In this document: piece after piece, positions 9,344 through 17,871 of the stretch
Layout: every line of letters begins with the position of its first letter
How positions within the stretch are numbered: position 1 is the stretch's first letter
NCBI GenBank assembly: GCA_963744005.1
Contig: CAVURU010000003.1
Location: 1,550,001-1,614,000 of the forward strand
Origin: Palsa-504 sp963744005
GTDB taxonomy: Bacteria; Actinomycetota; Actinomycetes; Streptosporangiales; Streptosporangiaceae
Length of the DNA stretch: 64,000 nucleotides
Reading direction: 5' to 3'
The notes under the pieces: generated by a model
Told to the model about the DNA's origin: nothing
What the model saw: only the letters and a program-made list of their open reading frames with translations
Database searches by the model: none
Made by a program: the position numbers and the translations under genes

Positions 9344-10111
9344 CTACCACTGGAGCGCAAAGGGAACGCCGGAGGCGCGGAAGTGGCCGACGTTCAGGCA
9401 TTCAGTGACGCCGATCCTGGTCCGGCGGGCCATCGGCTGGTGCACGTGCCCGAAGAGGGAGTACCTCGGCCGGGTGGCCTTGATCGTCTCCAGCAGGGCC
9501 ACGCTGCCCTTCTCCAGGCGGCGGGCCACCGTGTCGTACAAGAGCTCGGGCACGGCAGGCGGGATGTGCGTGCACAGCACGTCCACCTCGCCGATCGCCT
9601 CGAGCTTGGCCCGGAACTGATCTTCGGGCATCTCGTTGGGGGTGCGGTAGGCGGACAGCAGGCCGCCGCCGACGAAGCCGAACCGCCAGCCGTCCAGCTC
9701 GACGACGGCAGCGTCCAGGATGTGGTGCCCGGGCTTGGCGAACTGCTCCCACATCCGGGGGATGTCCACGTTCCCGTAGGTCAGGTAGGCGGGCTCGGGG
9801 AGGGCGCCGAACAGCGCAGCGTACTGCCGTGAGGTGGCCCGCTCGAACAGCACCTCGCGGGGTTCGGTCTGCTGGGCCATGAGGCTGAAGGAGAACTCCC
9901 GGGCCTCGTCGATCCGGCCCGCGGTGCGCAGCTCGACGTAGGTGCGCGCGGCCGCGGCCCCGAACAGGTCGGCGAAGATCCCCTGCCCGTAGTCGGCGTA
10001 GTCCAGGAACAGCAGCATGTCGCCCAGGCAGACCACCGCGTCGGCGCCGTGTCCCGCCGCGGCCAGCGCGTCGGCCCGCCCGTGCACGTCGCTCACCACG
10101 TGAACTCGCAT
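9344..10111 (-). CDS. metallophosphoesterase family protein
   Basis: Calcineurin-like phosphoesterase with a dinuclear metal site; the substrate is unknown. Motifs in order: VVSDVHGRADAL (D-X-H, near residue 7), CLGDMLLF (G-D, near 31), YGNVDIPRM (G-N-X-D in place of GNHD, near 122), CTHIPP (G/C-T-H, near 183) and LFGHVHQPMARR (G-H-X-H, near 225). At 255 residues it is a typical single-domain member. The start chosen is the ATG at 10111, placing the first beta strand (MRVHVVSDVHG) at the N-terminus; the open frame extends 25 codons upstream without support. It is divergent from the acyl-CoA synthetase. YfcE-like phosphodiesterases and Ser/Thr phosphatases share these motifs, so specificity is open. 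Confidence 0.88.
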   Translation of the reverse strand: MRVHVVSDVHGRADALAAAGHGADAVVCLGDMLLFLDYADYGQGIFADLFGAAAARTYVELRTAGRIDEAREFSFSLMAQQTEPREVLFERATSRQYAALFGALPEPAYLTYGNVDIPRMWEQFAKPGHHILDAAVVELDGWRFGFVGGGLLSAYRTPNEMPEDQFRAKLEAIGEVDVLCTHIPPAVPELLYDTVARRLEKGSVALLETIKATRPRYSLFGHVHQPMARRTRIGVTECLNVGHFRASGVPFALQW

Positions 10112-10254
10112 GTCACTACCGTACGGCGAGCCAGATCCGGCGGCACCGGCGCGTGATCCTGCCGCGGGAACCGGCCCGGTCAGCAATAAGCTTGGCCGTG
10201 AGGCTCGGTCCTGGACGGCAGGCCAGGCCCGCTATCGCCATAGACGGAGGCGCC

Positions 10255-12094
10255 GTGGACGAGTACAACCTTCCGGCCCTGGCGGAGATCCCGGCCACGG
10301 CGAATCTCGCCGAGGCCGTGTTCCGCCGGGCGGCCGAGCAGCCGCAGGCGGTGGTGATGCGCCGCCCGGGCCGGGAGGGCCTGTCCGGGCCGTGGACGGA
10401 CGTGACGGCCGGCCAGTTCGCCGGCGAGGTCACGGCCCTGGCCAAGGGCCTGATCGCGGCGGGCATCGAGCCCGGGGACCGGGTGGCGGTGATGTCGCAC
10501 ACCAGGTATGAGTGGACGCTGATCGACTACGCCGTCTGGGCCGCGGGCGCGGTCACCGTGCCGGTCTACGAGACATCCTCGGCCGAGCAGGCCGAGTGGA
10601 TCCTGGGCGACTCGGGCGCGCGGGCCTGCTTCGTGGAGACCGCCGCCTACGCGCAGGTCATCGACGGCCTGCGGGAGCGGCTCACGGCGCTGGAGCACGT
10701 CTGGCGGATCGAGCCGCCCGCCGTGGGCGACCCGGCCGAGAAGGCGTCGCTGGCCGCGGTGACCGAGGCCGGAGCGGGGATCGAGGACCAGGCGCTGGCC
10801 GGCCGCGCCGAGGTGGCCACGGCGTCCGGCCTGGCCACCATCATCTACACCTCCGGCACCACCGGGCGGCCCAAGGGCTGCGAGCTGACCCACCAGAACC
10901 TGCTGGCGGCCGTGCGCAACGCCTTCCTGGGCCCGCTGGCCAGCTTCACCGAGGCGCAGGACGCGGGCACGCTGCTGTTCCTGCCGCTGGCGCACGTGTT
11001 CGCCCGCATCATCGAGGTGGGCTGCATCGACGCCGGGGTGGTGCTCGGGCACTGCGCGGACATCAACGAGCTGCTGCCCGCGCTGGCCGCCTTCCGGCCC
11101 ACCTTCATCCTGGCCGTGCCGCGGGTGTTCGAGAAGGTGTACAACGGCGCCGAGCAGAAGGCGGCCAGCGACCGCCGGGGAGCGATCTTCGGCCGGGCGG
11201 CCCGGGTGGCGATCGCCTACAGCGAGGCGCAGGACACGGCAGGCGGCCCCGGGCTGGGCCTGCGGGTCCAGCACGCGGTGTTCGACCGGCTGGTCTACGG
11301 CAAGCTGCGGGCGGCGCTGGGCGGCCGGGCGGAGTACACCATCTCCGGGGGCGCCGCGCTGACCAGCCCGGCTGTGCCACTTCTTCCGCGGCGTGGGCGT
11401 CACCGTGCTGCAGGGCTACGGGCTGACGGAGACGACGGCGGCCGTGGCGGTGAACCGGCCGGAGCGCAACAAGATCGGCAGCGTGGGCCAGCCGCTGCCC
11501 GGGGTGGCCATCAAGATCGGCGAGGACGGCGAGATCTGGATCCGGGGCGGCACCGTCTTCCCCGGCTACTGGCGCGCCGAGGAGGCGACCATCCAGACGT
11601 TCACCGAGGACGGCTGGTTCCGCACCGGCGACCTGGGGGCCCTGGACGACGAGGGCTACCTGACCATCACCGGCCGGAAGAAGGAGATCATCGTCACGGC
11701 CGGCGGCAAGAACGTGGCCCCGGCCGTGCTGGAGGACCGGCTGCGCAGCCACGCCCTGGTCAGCCAGGCCATGGTGATCGGCGACGGCAAGCCGTACATC
11801 GCCGCGCTGATCACCCTGGACCCGGACGCCTTCGGGCCGTGGAAGGCGGCGCACGGCAAGCCGGGCGAGGCTACGGCCGCGGCGCTGCGCGACGACCCGG
11901 AGCTGCAGGCCGCGGTCCAGGCGGCCGTGGACGACGCGAACCTGGCCGTGTCGCGGGCCGAGTCGATCAGGCGCTTCCGCATCCTCGACGGCGAATTCAC
12001 GGTGGAGGGCGGCCAGCTCAGCGCCAAGCAGGAGCTGCGCCGGGCCGTGCTGGTGACGGAGCTGGCCGACGACATCGACCAGGTGTACGCCTAG
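10255..12094 (+). pseudogene. long-chain fatty-acid-CoA ligase (AMP-forming), one frameshift
   Basis: Activates fatty acids to acyl-AMP and then acyl-CoA for beta-oxidation or lipid synthesis. GTG at 10255 follows GGAGG with correct spacing and begins VDEYNLPALAEIP. The P-loop-like motif is IIYTSGTTGRPKG (about 10840-10880). The adenylate motif is GYGLTETT (about 11416-11440). The hinge and C-terminal domain follow, with GWFRTGDLG and the GRKKEIIVTAGGKNVAP signature (about 11673-11720). The first frame fails after SGGAALTS near 11370 and the protein resumes one base later as LCHFFRGVGVTVLQ. Removing one C from agcccgg restores about 612 residues, the normal length. A single clean break in a conserved gene suggests sequence error. 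Its stop shares CTAG with the convergent glycosyltransferase. Confidence 0.87.
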
Positions 12095-13221
12095 CCGGCC
12101 AGCAGCGGGGGCAGCCGGGCCGCGGCGACCTCCCAGCGCCATTCCTGGTCCACCCAGGCCAGGCCCTTCTCCCCCATGGCCCGGGCCGCGACCGGATCGG
12201 CCAGCAGCTCGATGACGCGGTCGGCCACGCCGGGCGGCCCGGCCGAGCCCGGGACGACGTAGCCGGACTCGCCGTCCAGGATGGCGTCGGGGGCTCCGCC
12301 GGAGTCGCCGCCGATGACGGGCAGGCCGGTGGCGGACGCCTCGAGGTAGACGATGCCGAGCCCTTCCACGTCGAGGCCGCCGCGCCGGGTCCGGCACGGC
12401 ATGGCGAACACGTCGGCCGCGTCGTAGTAGCTGGGCAGCTCGGACCACGGGACCGCCCCGGCGAAGCGGACGGCGTCGCCCAGGCCGAGCTGGTTGGCCT
12501 GCCGTCGCAGGGCCGGGCCAGCCGGGCCGTCGCCGACCAGGAGCAGCACCGCATCGCTCTGCCGGGCCAGCACCCGGGGCCAGGCCTGGATCAAGGTGTC
12601 CTGGCCCTTGCGCCAGACCAGCCGGGACACGCAGACGACGACGGGACGATGACCGAGACCGAGCCGGTCGCGGACGGCGGCGCCGCCCGCCCCGGGACGG
12701 AAGAAGGTCGTGTCGACCCCGGGCGTCAGGCGCACCATCCGGCGGGCCGCCTCGGGCGACAGCGCGCGGGCCAGCCGGGTCCGGACGTACTCACCCAGGT
12801 AGGTCACCACGTCGACCTCGTTGCCGATCCGGCGCAGCAGCTGGCGGGCCACCGGCAGCGCGGCCCAGCCCGCCTCGTGGCCGTGCGTCAGGGCGACGGC
12901 CCGCCGCACGCCGGCCCGGCGCAGGGCGGGGGCGATCAGGCCGAGCGGGGCGGCTGCGCCGAACATGACCGAGTCGCAGCCGTGCTCGCGGGCGATGACC
13001 GCGGCGCGGCGGGCCACCGACGGCACCGGCAGCATGAGCGAGGTGGGGTGGCGGATCACCGGGAAGGACTGCCCGGCGTCGAACTCAGCCGCACCATCCC
13101 AGGCCGGCGCGTAAACGACGGCCGTGCCCGCCGGCAGGCGGGTGACCAGCCCGTGCACGAACGACTGGATACCGCCCTGACGGGGCGGGAAGTCGTTGGT
13201 GACGACCAGGGTGCGGGGCAC
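12091..13221 (-). CDS. GT4 glycosyltransferase, PimB-like
   Basis: Retaining GT-B glycosyltransferase, likely transferring a sugar (mannose in the PimB' relatives) to a lipid-linked acceptor on the inner membrane face. The N-terminal motif TNDFPPRQGGIQSFV matches the PimB' group. The donor half has VCVSRLVWRKGQDTLI (near residue 200) and LVGDGPAGPAL. The E-X7-E motif lies in VEGLGIVYLEASATGLPVIGG (shown in part; near residue 290). Length 376 is usual. The start is a GTG at 13221. The upstream gene on the same strand overlaps it by 137 bp in another frame. The 3' end meets the acyl-CoA ligase at a shared CTAG. Phosphatidylinositol mannosyl transfer is inferred from similarity. Confidence 0.88.
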   Translation of the reverse strand: MPRTLVVTNDFPPRQGGIQSFVHGLVTRLPAGTAVVYAPAWDGAAEFDAGQSFPVIRHPTSLMLPVPSVARRAAVIAREHGCDSVMFGAAAPLGLIAPALRRAGVRRAVALTHGHEAGWAALPVARQLLRRIGNEVDVVTYLGEYVRTRLARALSPEAARRMVRLTPGVDTTFFRPGAGGAAVRDRLGLGHRPVVVCVSRLVWRKGQDTLIQAWPRVLARQSDAVLLLVGDGPAGPALRRQANQLGLGDAVRFAGAVPWSELPSYYDAADVFAMPCRTRRGGLDVEGLGIVYLEASATGLPVIGGDSGGAPDAILDGESGYVVPGSAGPPGVADRVIELLADPVAARAMGEKGLAWVDQEWRWEVAAARLPPLLAG

Positions 13222-14008
13222 CGGACGAGTGTATCGGCGGGACGGCTAAGCGCTCGGCATCGACGGGTACCCGGGGGCCGGGGTCCTGCGCGGCAGCCAG
13301 CCGCTCCCCCTTGCGCCTCTCGTGCTCGGCGTAGGCCACCGTCCAGCCGGCCAGGCAGACGGCGAAGGCATACGGCACCACCTTGGAGAAGACCAGGGCG
13401 ATCCCGGTGGAGGTGAGCTCCACGACCACCAGCCGCACCGCCACCTCGACCAGGTAGGCCAGGCCCCAGGCCAGGGTGATGACACCGAACGCGCGCCGGA
13501 AGACCGGATAACGCCAGGCGTCGGTGATCTGACGTCCCTTGGGAGAGGCCGGGCCGAGGAGCTGGACCGCGAGCCGGTAGATCAGCGGCTTGGCCGACCG
13601 CAATGACCCCAGGCAGGCCAGGGCGAACACCAGGGACGGGACCGTTCCCTCCAGCAGGTAGAGCCGGGGGTTGTTGCTGACCAGGCCGGCGATCGTGCCG
13701 ACGGCCAGGCCGCCCAGGACCACGACGCCGATCACGTCGAGGCGGCGGTCCAGCACGGCCCCGATGAGGATGCCCAGGGCGGGCGGGATCCCGCTGAGCA
13801 GGAGCGCGGCCACGGTGCTCATCCCGGCCGAGCGGACCAGCGTGTAGACGAGAAGCGGCCCGCCGAGGTCGAAGAAACCGATCATCAGCATCTCGCGGAG
13901 CTGGCCGCGGATCCAGTGCGGCGGACCAGCCGTTACCTCCGGCAGGCCCGGCGGCTCCGCCGGTCCTCCGTCATGGGCCGAACCCCCGGTCCCCCGACCA
14001 TCGTCCAC
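13085..14008 (-). CDS. VC0807-like integral membrane protein, C-terminus doubtful
   Basis: A predicted multi-pass membrane protein of unknown function. From about residue 35 it has six or so hydrophobic segments: MLMIGFFDLGGPLLVYTLV, VAALLLSGIPPALGILIGAV, VIGVVVLGGLAVGTIAGLV, a loop with RSAKPLIYRLAVQLLGP, then VITLAWGLAYLVEVAVRLVV and YAFAVCLAGWTVAYAEHERR. This pattern fits VC0807-type proteins. After about residue 235 the sequence becomes a Pro/Arg/His-rich tail running 137 bp into the next gene in another frame. A one-base change near 13260, in a G-rich string, would end the protein at a TAG at 13246. The tail is therefore probably artefactual, like the other frame breaks in this window. 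Start is GTG at 14008. Confidence 0.72.
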   Translation of the reverse strand: MDDGRGTGGSAHDGGPAEPPGLPEVTAGPPHWIRGQLREMLMIGFFDLGGPLLVYTLVRSAGMSTVAALLLSGIPPALGILIGAVLDRRLDVIGVVVLGGLAVGTIAGLVSNNPRLYLLEGTVPSLVFALACLGSLRSAKPLIYRLAVQLLGPASPKGRQITDAWRYPVFRRAFGVITLAWGLAYLVEVAVRLVVVELTSTGIALVFSKVVPYAFAVCLAGWTVAYAEHERRKGERLAAAQDPGPRVPVDAERLAVPPIHSSGAPHPGRHQRLPAPSGRYPVVRARAGHPPAGGHGRRLRAGLGWCG

Positions 14009-14056
14009 ATACCAAGACTAAGACAAACTCGCGATAGGACGCGACCCCAAATTGGG

Positions 14057-15094
14057 CTACGGGCGGACGACCCCGTCGAGGTTGTCCGCGTACCAGGACG
14101 TGCTCTCCGGGATCCGCTCCACGTCCAGGCCGGTATGTGGCGCGTCGATGATGTAGCCGTTGCCCACGTACATGGCCACGTGGCCCTCGCCGTTGTAGAT
14201 GAGCAGGTCGCCCGGCTCCATCGAGGACGTGGACACATGCGGGAGGGAGGCAAACTGCTCCTCGCTGGTCCGGGGGATGCTCACGCCGGCCGCGGCCCAC
14301 GCGGCCTGGGCCAGGCCGGAGCAGTCGAAGCCCGAGTGGCACGGCCCGGTCCCGCCGTAGACGTACGGGCAGCCCAGCTGGGCGTAGACGAAGGCGACTG
14401 CCTTGCCCGCCTGCGAGGCGGTCGAGCCGGTGTAGGCGGCCGGCGCGCTGCTCCCGTTCCCGCCCACCGAGTGGGCCTGGACCGTCTGCTGCTCGGGCAC
14501 GGTCAAGCTGGCCAGGGTGGTCTTCTCGGTGGAGATGAGCTTGCCCAGGGAGCTCTTGTGGTCGGTGAGCTGCGCCTGAAGCTGGGCGATCCCGCTCTCG
14601 GTGCGCTGCAGGTCCTGCTCGGTACTGGTCAGCTGGCTGGCGTCGGCCAGCAGCTGATTGGTCTGCGCGTTCCGGTTGCCGGACAGCTCCATCAGCAGCG
14701 AGCCCTGCTGGAGGATGGCCGAGGGATCACCCGCGGTCAGCAGGTTGGCCATGGAGGTGCTCGCGGTGTCCTCGAAGGTGGCCGCGGCGATCTGGGCCAC
14801 GCTGGTGCGCTCGGCCTGGAACTGGTCGTTGGCGTGCTTCACGGCCGCCTGGGCCTGGGTCAGCCTGGTCTTGGCCCCGGAGAGCTGCTCAGTGACCTGG
14901 TCGAGCTGCTCCGTGACCTGGTCGTACTGCGTCGTCAGGTCGTTGACCTTGGCCTGGACCTGGGCGACGGTCGGCTTCGGCGCGGCGGTAGCCGCCGAGG
15001 TGGACGCGATCAGGCCGCCGACGGCCAGCAGCCCGGCCGCGACTGCACTCCCCCGGCGGAACCGGGACGGACTGCCCCATAGCCGCGTACCCAC
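14057..15094 (-). CDS. secreted NlpC/P60 peptidoglycan endopeptidase (RipA-like)
   Basis: Cell-wall hydrolase that would cut the peptide stems of peptidoglycan outside the membrane, as RipA-type enzymes do in growth and division. Residues 1-40 form a signal peptide ending near ATAAPKP. Residues about 42-220 are a coiled coil rich in Gln, Thr and Leu (for example QVQAKVNDLTTQYDQVTEQ). The NlpC/P60 domain occupies about 240-345. Catalytic Cys is in FDCSGLAQAAW (near 268), the first His in GEGHVAMYVGN and the third polar residue in DAPHTG. Length 345 is typical. The start is GTG at 15094 with AAGGAG 12 bases upstream. A strong hairpin lies in the 5' leader. No close c-di-AMP riboswitch match was seen. 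Confidence 0.92.
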   Translation of the reverse strand: MGTRLWGSPSRFRRGSAVAAGLLAVGGLIASTSAATAAPKPTVAQVQAKVNDLTTQYDQVTEQLDQVTEQLSGAKTRLTQAQAAVKHANDQFQAERTSVAQIAAATFEDTASTSMANLLTAGDPSAILQQGSLLMELSGNRNAQTNQLLADASQLTSTEQDLQRTESGIAQLQAQLTDHKSSLGKLISTEKTTLASLTVPEQQTVQAHSVGGNGSSAPAAYTGSTASQAGKAVAFVYAQLGCPYVYGGTGPCHSGFDCSGLAQAAWAAAGVSIPRTSEEQFASLPHVSTSSMEPGDLLIYNGEGHVAMYVGNGYIIDAPHTGLDVERIPESTSWYADNLDGVVRP

Positions 15095-15142
15095 GCGCGC
15101 ACCACGCTCCTTGTCGTCTCACGACCATTGCGTGACCGGGAT

Positions 15143-15164
15143 CCGGCCGCTGGTCAGCGGCCGG
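15143..15164 (-). promoter_or_regulatory. 5'-leader hairpin of the NlpC/P60 gene
   Basis: Perfect 9-base inverted repeat (ccggccgct / agcggccgg) with a four-base ggtc loop, about 50 bases upstream of the GTG start of the cell-wall hydrolase. It could be an attenuator or an mRNA-stability structure. No U-tract follows, so a simple terminator is unlikely. Confidence 0.5.
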
Positions 15165-15283
15165 GCAACATTTCCCAGCCAGCGTAGTAAAGCCAATTGA
15201 GCGATTCAACCGGTTCACATAATCCCAACTCCTCCATTACGATGCCGCGTTTGACACGCGCAGTGGTGAGCGGCTCGCTATCA

Positions 15284-15520
15284 TCACGACGCTTTCGCGC
15301 GGCGGAAACCGGCGGCCCTGCGGGCGCGGGCGGCGGGCCGGCCAGCCGATCTGACCACGGGCCGGGCCTGCGACGACACCAGTCCGGCCGCGGCCAGGAC
15401 CCGCAGGGCGTGCCGCTCGTCCGGCCCGAGACGGCCTGTCACGTTTCGTGATTCGGTGACCTCAATTACGCAATCCGGGTGCGGCGAGACGGGCATCTGG
15501 TATGGGCTGCGATCAGTCAT
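15284..15520 (-). CDS. possible small hypothetical protein
   Basis: A 78-codon frame starting MTDRSPYQMPVSPHPD with an ATG at 15520 and GAGGTG seven bases upstream. The first 45 residues are of mixed composition (CVIEVTESRNVTGRLGPDERHALRVL) and look protein-like; the last 30 are Arg/Ala-rich. It sits between the leader of the NlpC/P60 gene and the exonuclease gene, divergent from the latter. No family is recognised. It would otherwise be about 350 bases of non-coding DNA. Confidence 0.35.
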   Translation of the reverse strand: MTDRSPYQMPVSPHPDCVIEVTESRNVTGRLGPDERHALRVLAAAGLVSSQARPVVRSAGRPAARARRAAGFRRAKAS

Positions 15521-15649
15521 CGTTTCACCTCTGTATGTATTGCCGAATTGGACAGACGCACGTTAACGGCGCCCGCCGACATTTCCGGTACACCAGGTCC
15601 GGGAGGCGACAGACGGGTGCCCGGAGGACACGGCGCGCCGGGACCGGAA

Positions 15650-16369
15650 ATGTCAGCGGTCCGATCTACTGTGATGTCCGTGACCATCTGCGAGCTCGAG
15701 CCGGCCGGAGCCGGAGCCGGAGCCGGAGCACAGACCGTCCCGGTGCCGGAGCCCGGGGGGCCGGAGCTCGGGAAGCCGGAGCTCGGGAAGCTGGAGTTCG
15801 CGGAGCTGGCCTTCGCGGTCATCGACCTGGAGACCACGGGCTGGTCGCCGGGCGCGGCCGGGATCACCGAGATCGCGGCGGTCCGGGTACGCGGCGGACG
15901 GCGGACGGGCGAGTTCGCCTCGCTGGTCAACCCGGGCCTGCCGGTGCCGCCGGGAATCGAGGACCTGACCGGCATCTGCGACCAGATGCTGGTGCCGGCC
16001 CCGCGGCTGCCGGCGGTGCTGCCCGGGCTGCTCGCGTTCGCCGGCGGGTGCGTGCTGGTCGCGCACAACGCCCCGTTCGACACGGGCTTCCTGCGGGCCG
16101 CGTGCGCCGAGTGCGGCGTGGCCTGGCCGCCCTTCACCGTGCTGGACACGGTCATGCTGGCCCGGCAGCTGATGGACCCGGACGAGGTGCCGGACTGCAA
16201 GCTGAGCACGCTGGCCGGCTTCTTCCGGGCCCGCACCGCTCCGTCGCACCGCGCGCTGGCCGACGCGCGGGCCACCGCCGACGTACTCGGCTGGCTGATC
16301 AGGCGGCTCACCCACCGCGGCATCCGCACCCTTGATCAGCTGCGGGCCTGGCCGGCCGTAGTAGCGTAA
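15650..16369 (+). CDS. DEDDh 3'-5' exonuclease, DnaQ/Pol III epsilon-like
   Basis: Proofreading-type 3'-5' exonuclease domain that removes nucleotides from single-stranded 3' ends with two metal ions. Exo I is FAVIDLETTGWSPG (D and E metal ligands), Exo II is LVAHNAPFDTGFLRAAC, and Exo III is HRALADARATADVLGWL, with His and Asp of the DEDDh type. The N-terminal section before Exo I contains a Gly/Ala stretch and repeated PELGK units, encoded by a 15-bp tandem duplication (15761-15790). The start is uncertain: ATG at 15650 or 15674 are both possible, neither with a strong ribosome binding site, and the frame is open further upstream. Actinomycetes carry several such stand-alone exonucleases, so this need not be the replicative epsilon subunit. 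Confidence 0.87.
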   Translation: MSAVRSTVMSVTICELEPAGAGAGAGAQTVPVPEPGGPELGKPELGKLEFAELAFAVIDLETTGWSPGAAGITEIAAVRVRGGRRTGEFASLVNPGLPVPPGIEDLTGICDQMLVPAPRLPAVLPGLLAFAGGCVLVAHNAPFDTGFLRAACAECGVAWPPFTVLDTVMLARQLMDPDEVPDCKLSTLAGFFRARTAPSHRALADARATADVLGWLIRRLTHRGIRTLDQLRAWPAVVA

Positions 16370-16400
16370 GCGCCAGCCGTCACAGCCCGGGAGGCAGTCA

Positions 16401-16688
16401 GTGGTCACCGCGATCGTCTTGGTGCGAGCCGACATCCAGCGCATCGGCGAGGTGGCCGAGGCGATGGCCCAGGTCCCGGGGGTCAGCGAGGTGTACTCGG
16501 TGACCGGCGAGTTCGACCTGGTGGCCATCGTCCGGGTGCGCGCGCACGAGGAACTGGCCGAGGTCATCCCCGGCCGGCTGAACAAGGTCCCGGGCGTGAC
16601 CCAGAGCGAGACGCACATCGCGTTCCGCACCTACTCGCGGCACGACCTGGAGGCCGCGTTCTCCCTCGGCCTCAGTACCGAGGCCTGA
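16401..16688 (+). CDS. Lrp/AsnC ligand-binding (RAM) domain protein without DNA-binding domain
   Basis: A 95-residue stand-alone RAM domain, the part of Lrp/AsnC regulators that binds amino acids and drives oligomer assembly. The beta-alpha-beta pattern is clear: AIVLVRADIQRIGEVAEAM, VSEVYSVTGEFDLVAIVRVR, ELAEVIPGRLNKVPGV, and SETHIAFRTY. There is no N-terminal helix-turn-helix, so it cannot bind DNA alone. It might modulate a full-length partner or sense a ligand. The GTG start at 16401 follows GGGAGG at correct distance. It is convergent with trpD, seven bases away. Small proteins of this type beside trpD are, from memory, common in actinomycetes. The ligand is unknown. Confidence 0.88.
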   Translation: MVTAIVLVRADIQRIGEVAEAMAQVPGVSEVYSVTGEFDLVAIVRVRAHEELAEVIPGRLNKVPGVTQSETHIAFRTYSRHDLEAAFSLGLSTEA

Positions 16689-16695
16689 CGGGCGG

Positions 16696-17754
16696 CTAGC
16701 GGGTTTTGGGGTCCAGCCGGCGGCTGACCTGGATCCAGCGGTCCAGCAGGGCGGCGGCGGCGCCGGAATCCACCGCCTGGGCGGCGCGCCGGTAGCCGTC
16801 GGCCAGGGCTGGAGTCAGCGCCTCGGGGCCCGCGACGCCGGCCGTGGCGGCCAGGGCGGCGGCCGCGTTGAGCAGCACGATGTCCCGCACCGGGCCGCGC
16901 TCGCCGGCCAGCACGGCCCGGACCACGGCCGCGTTGTGCGCGGCGTCACCGCCGCGCAGGTCGGCGACCGAGGCCGGGGCCAGCCCGAGGTCAGCGGGCG
17001 AGAACTCGGTCTTGGCCACCTGGCCGTCGTGCACGACCCAGACCGACGACGGGCCGGTGGTGGTCAGCTCGTCCAGGCCGTCCGAGCCGTGGAAGACCAG
17101 GGCCGAGCAGCCGCGCCCGGCCAGCACCCCGGCGATGACCCCGGCCATTACCGGGTCGAAGACCCCGACCGCCAGGGCGGCGGGCCGGGCCGGGTTGGCC
17201 ACCGGGCCCAGGAAGTTGAACACGGTCGGCACGCCCAGCTCGCTGCGCGTCGGGCCCGCATAGCGCAGCGCCGGGTGGTACATGGACGCGAAGAGGAAGG
17301 CCACGCCGACCTCGGCGGCCAGTTCCTCGGTGGCGGCGGGCGGCAGGTCGATGACCACACCCAGGGCCTCCAGCACGTCGGCGGCGCCGCTCGCGGAGGA
17401 CGCGGCCCGGTTGCCGTGCTTGACCATCCGCGCGCCGGCCGCGGCGGCCACGATGGTGCCCATGGTGGACACGTTGACCGTCTGTGCCCCGTCGCCGCCC
17501 GTCCCGACCAGGTCGGTCAGCGGGCCCGGGACGCTGATGGGCATGGCGTGGGCCAGCATGGCCCGGGCCAGCCCGGTCATCTCGGCCACCGACGTGCCCT
17601 TGATCCGGAGCGCGACCCCGAACCCGGCGATCTGGGAGGGCGTGGCCGCCCCGTCCATGATCTCGTTCATGGCCCATTCGCTCTCATCGGCGGTCAGCGA
17701 GTCGCCGCGGATCAGCGCGCCGAGCAGCGCGGGCCACGTGGTGCGGGCATCCAT
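16696..17754 (-). CDS. trpD: anthranilate phosphoribosyltransferase
   Basis: Transfers phosphoribose from PRPP to anthranilate, the second committed step of tryptophan synthesis; cytosolic homodimer. Key motifs are LVGTGGDGAQTVNVST (PRPP pyrophosphate loop, near residue 85), KHGNRAASSASGAADVLEALG (in part; near 115) and the metal-binding region DGLDELTTTG (near 225). Length 352 is normal. I chose the ATG at 17754 (MDARTTWPALL) because it follows GGGAGCC at good spacing and matches family N-termini; the frame extends 22 codons upstream. It stands apart from other trp genes, beside the cytochrome bc1/aa3 cluster, an arrangement I recall from Streptomyces. A leader region with possible promoter lies at 17755-17871. 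Confidence 0.95.
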   Translation of the reverse strand: MDARTTWPALLGALIRGDSLTADESEWAMNEIMDGAATPSQIAGFGVALRIKGTSVAEMTGLARAMLAHAMPISVPGPLTDLVGTGGDGAQTVNVSTMGTIVAAAAGARMVKHGNRAASSASGAADVLEALGVVIDLPPAATEELAAEVGVAFLFASMYHPALRYAGPTRSELGVPTVFNFLGPVANPARPAALAVGVFDPVMAGVIAGVLAGRGCSALVFHGSDGLDELTTTGPSSVWVVHDGQVAKTEFSPADLGLAPASVADLRGGDAAHNAAVVRAVLAGERGPVRDIVLLNAAAALAATAGVAGPEALTPALADGYRRAAQAVDSGAAAALLDRWIQVSRRLDPKTR

Positions 17755-17871
17755 GGCGGCTCCCTGGGGGAAAACGTCGGGCACGGGGAGGGGATAGCGG
17801 GGACGAGCCGGGTGAACCATGGCCCGTTCGGCGTGAATCGTTATAAAGAGATATAGGCCAGGCGGTCGCGG

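Noticed and set aside
13085..13245. Genuine C-terminal extension of the VC0807-like protein
   Set aside because: Pro/Arg/His-rich, overlaps the next gene in another frame, and one base change gives a stop at 13246; treated as a likely frame artefact.
15095..15250. Possible ydaO/c-di-AMP riboswitch before the NlpC/P60 gene
   Set aside because: Such riboswitches precede many actinobacterial cell-wall hydrolases, but I could not find the conserved core here, only a simple hairpin.
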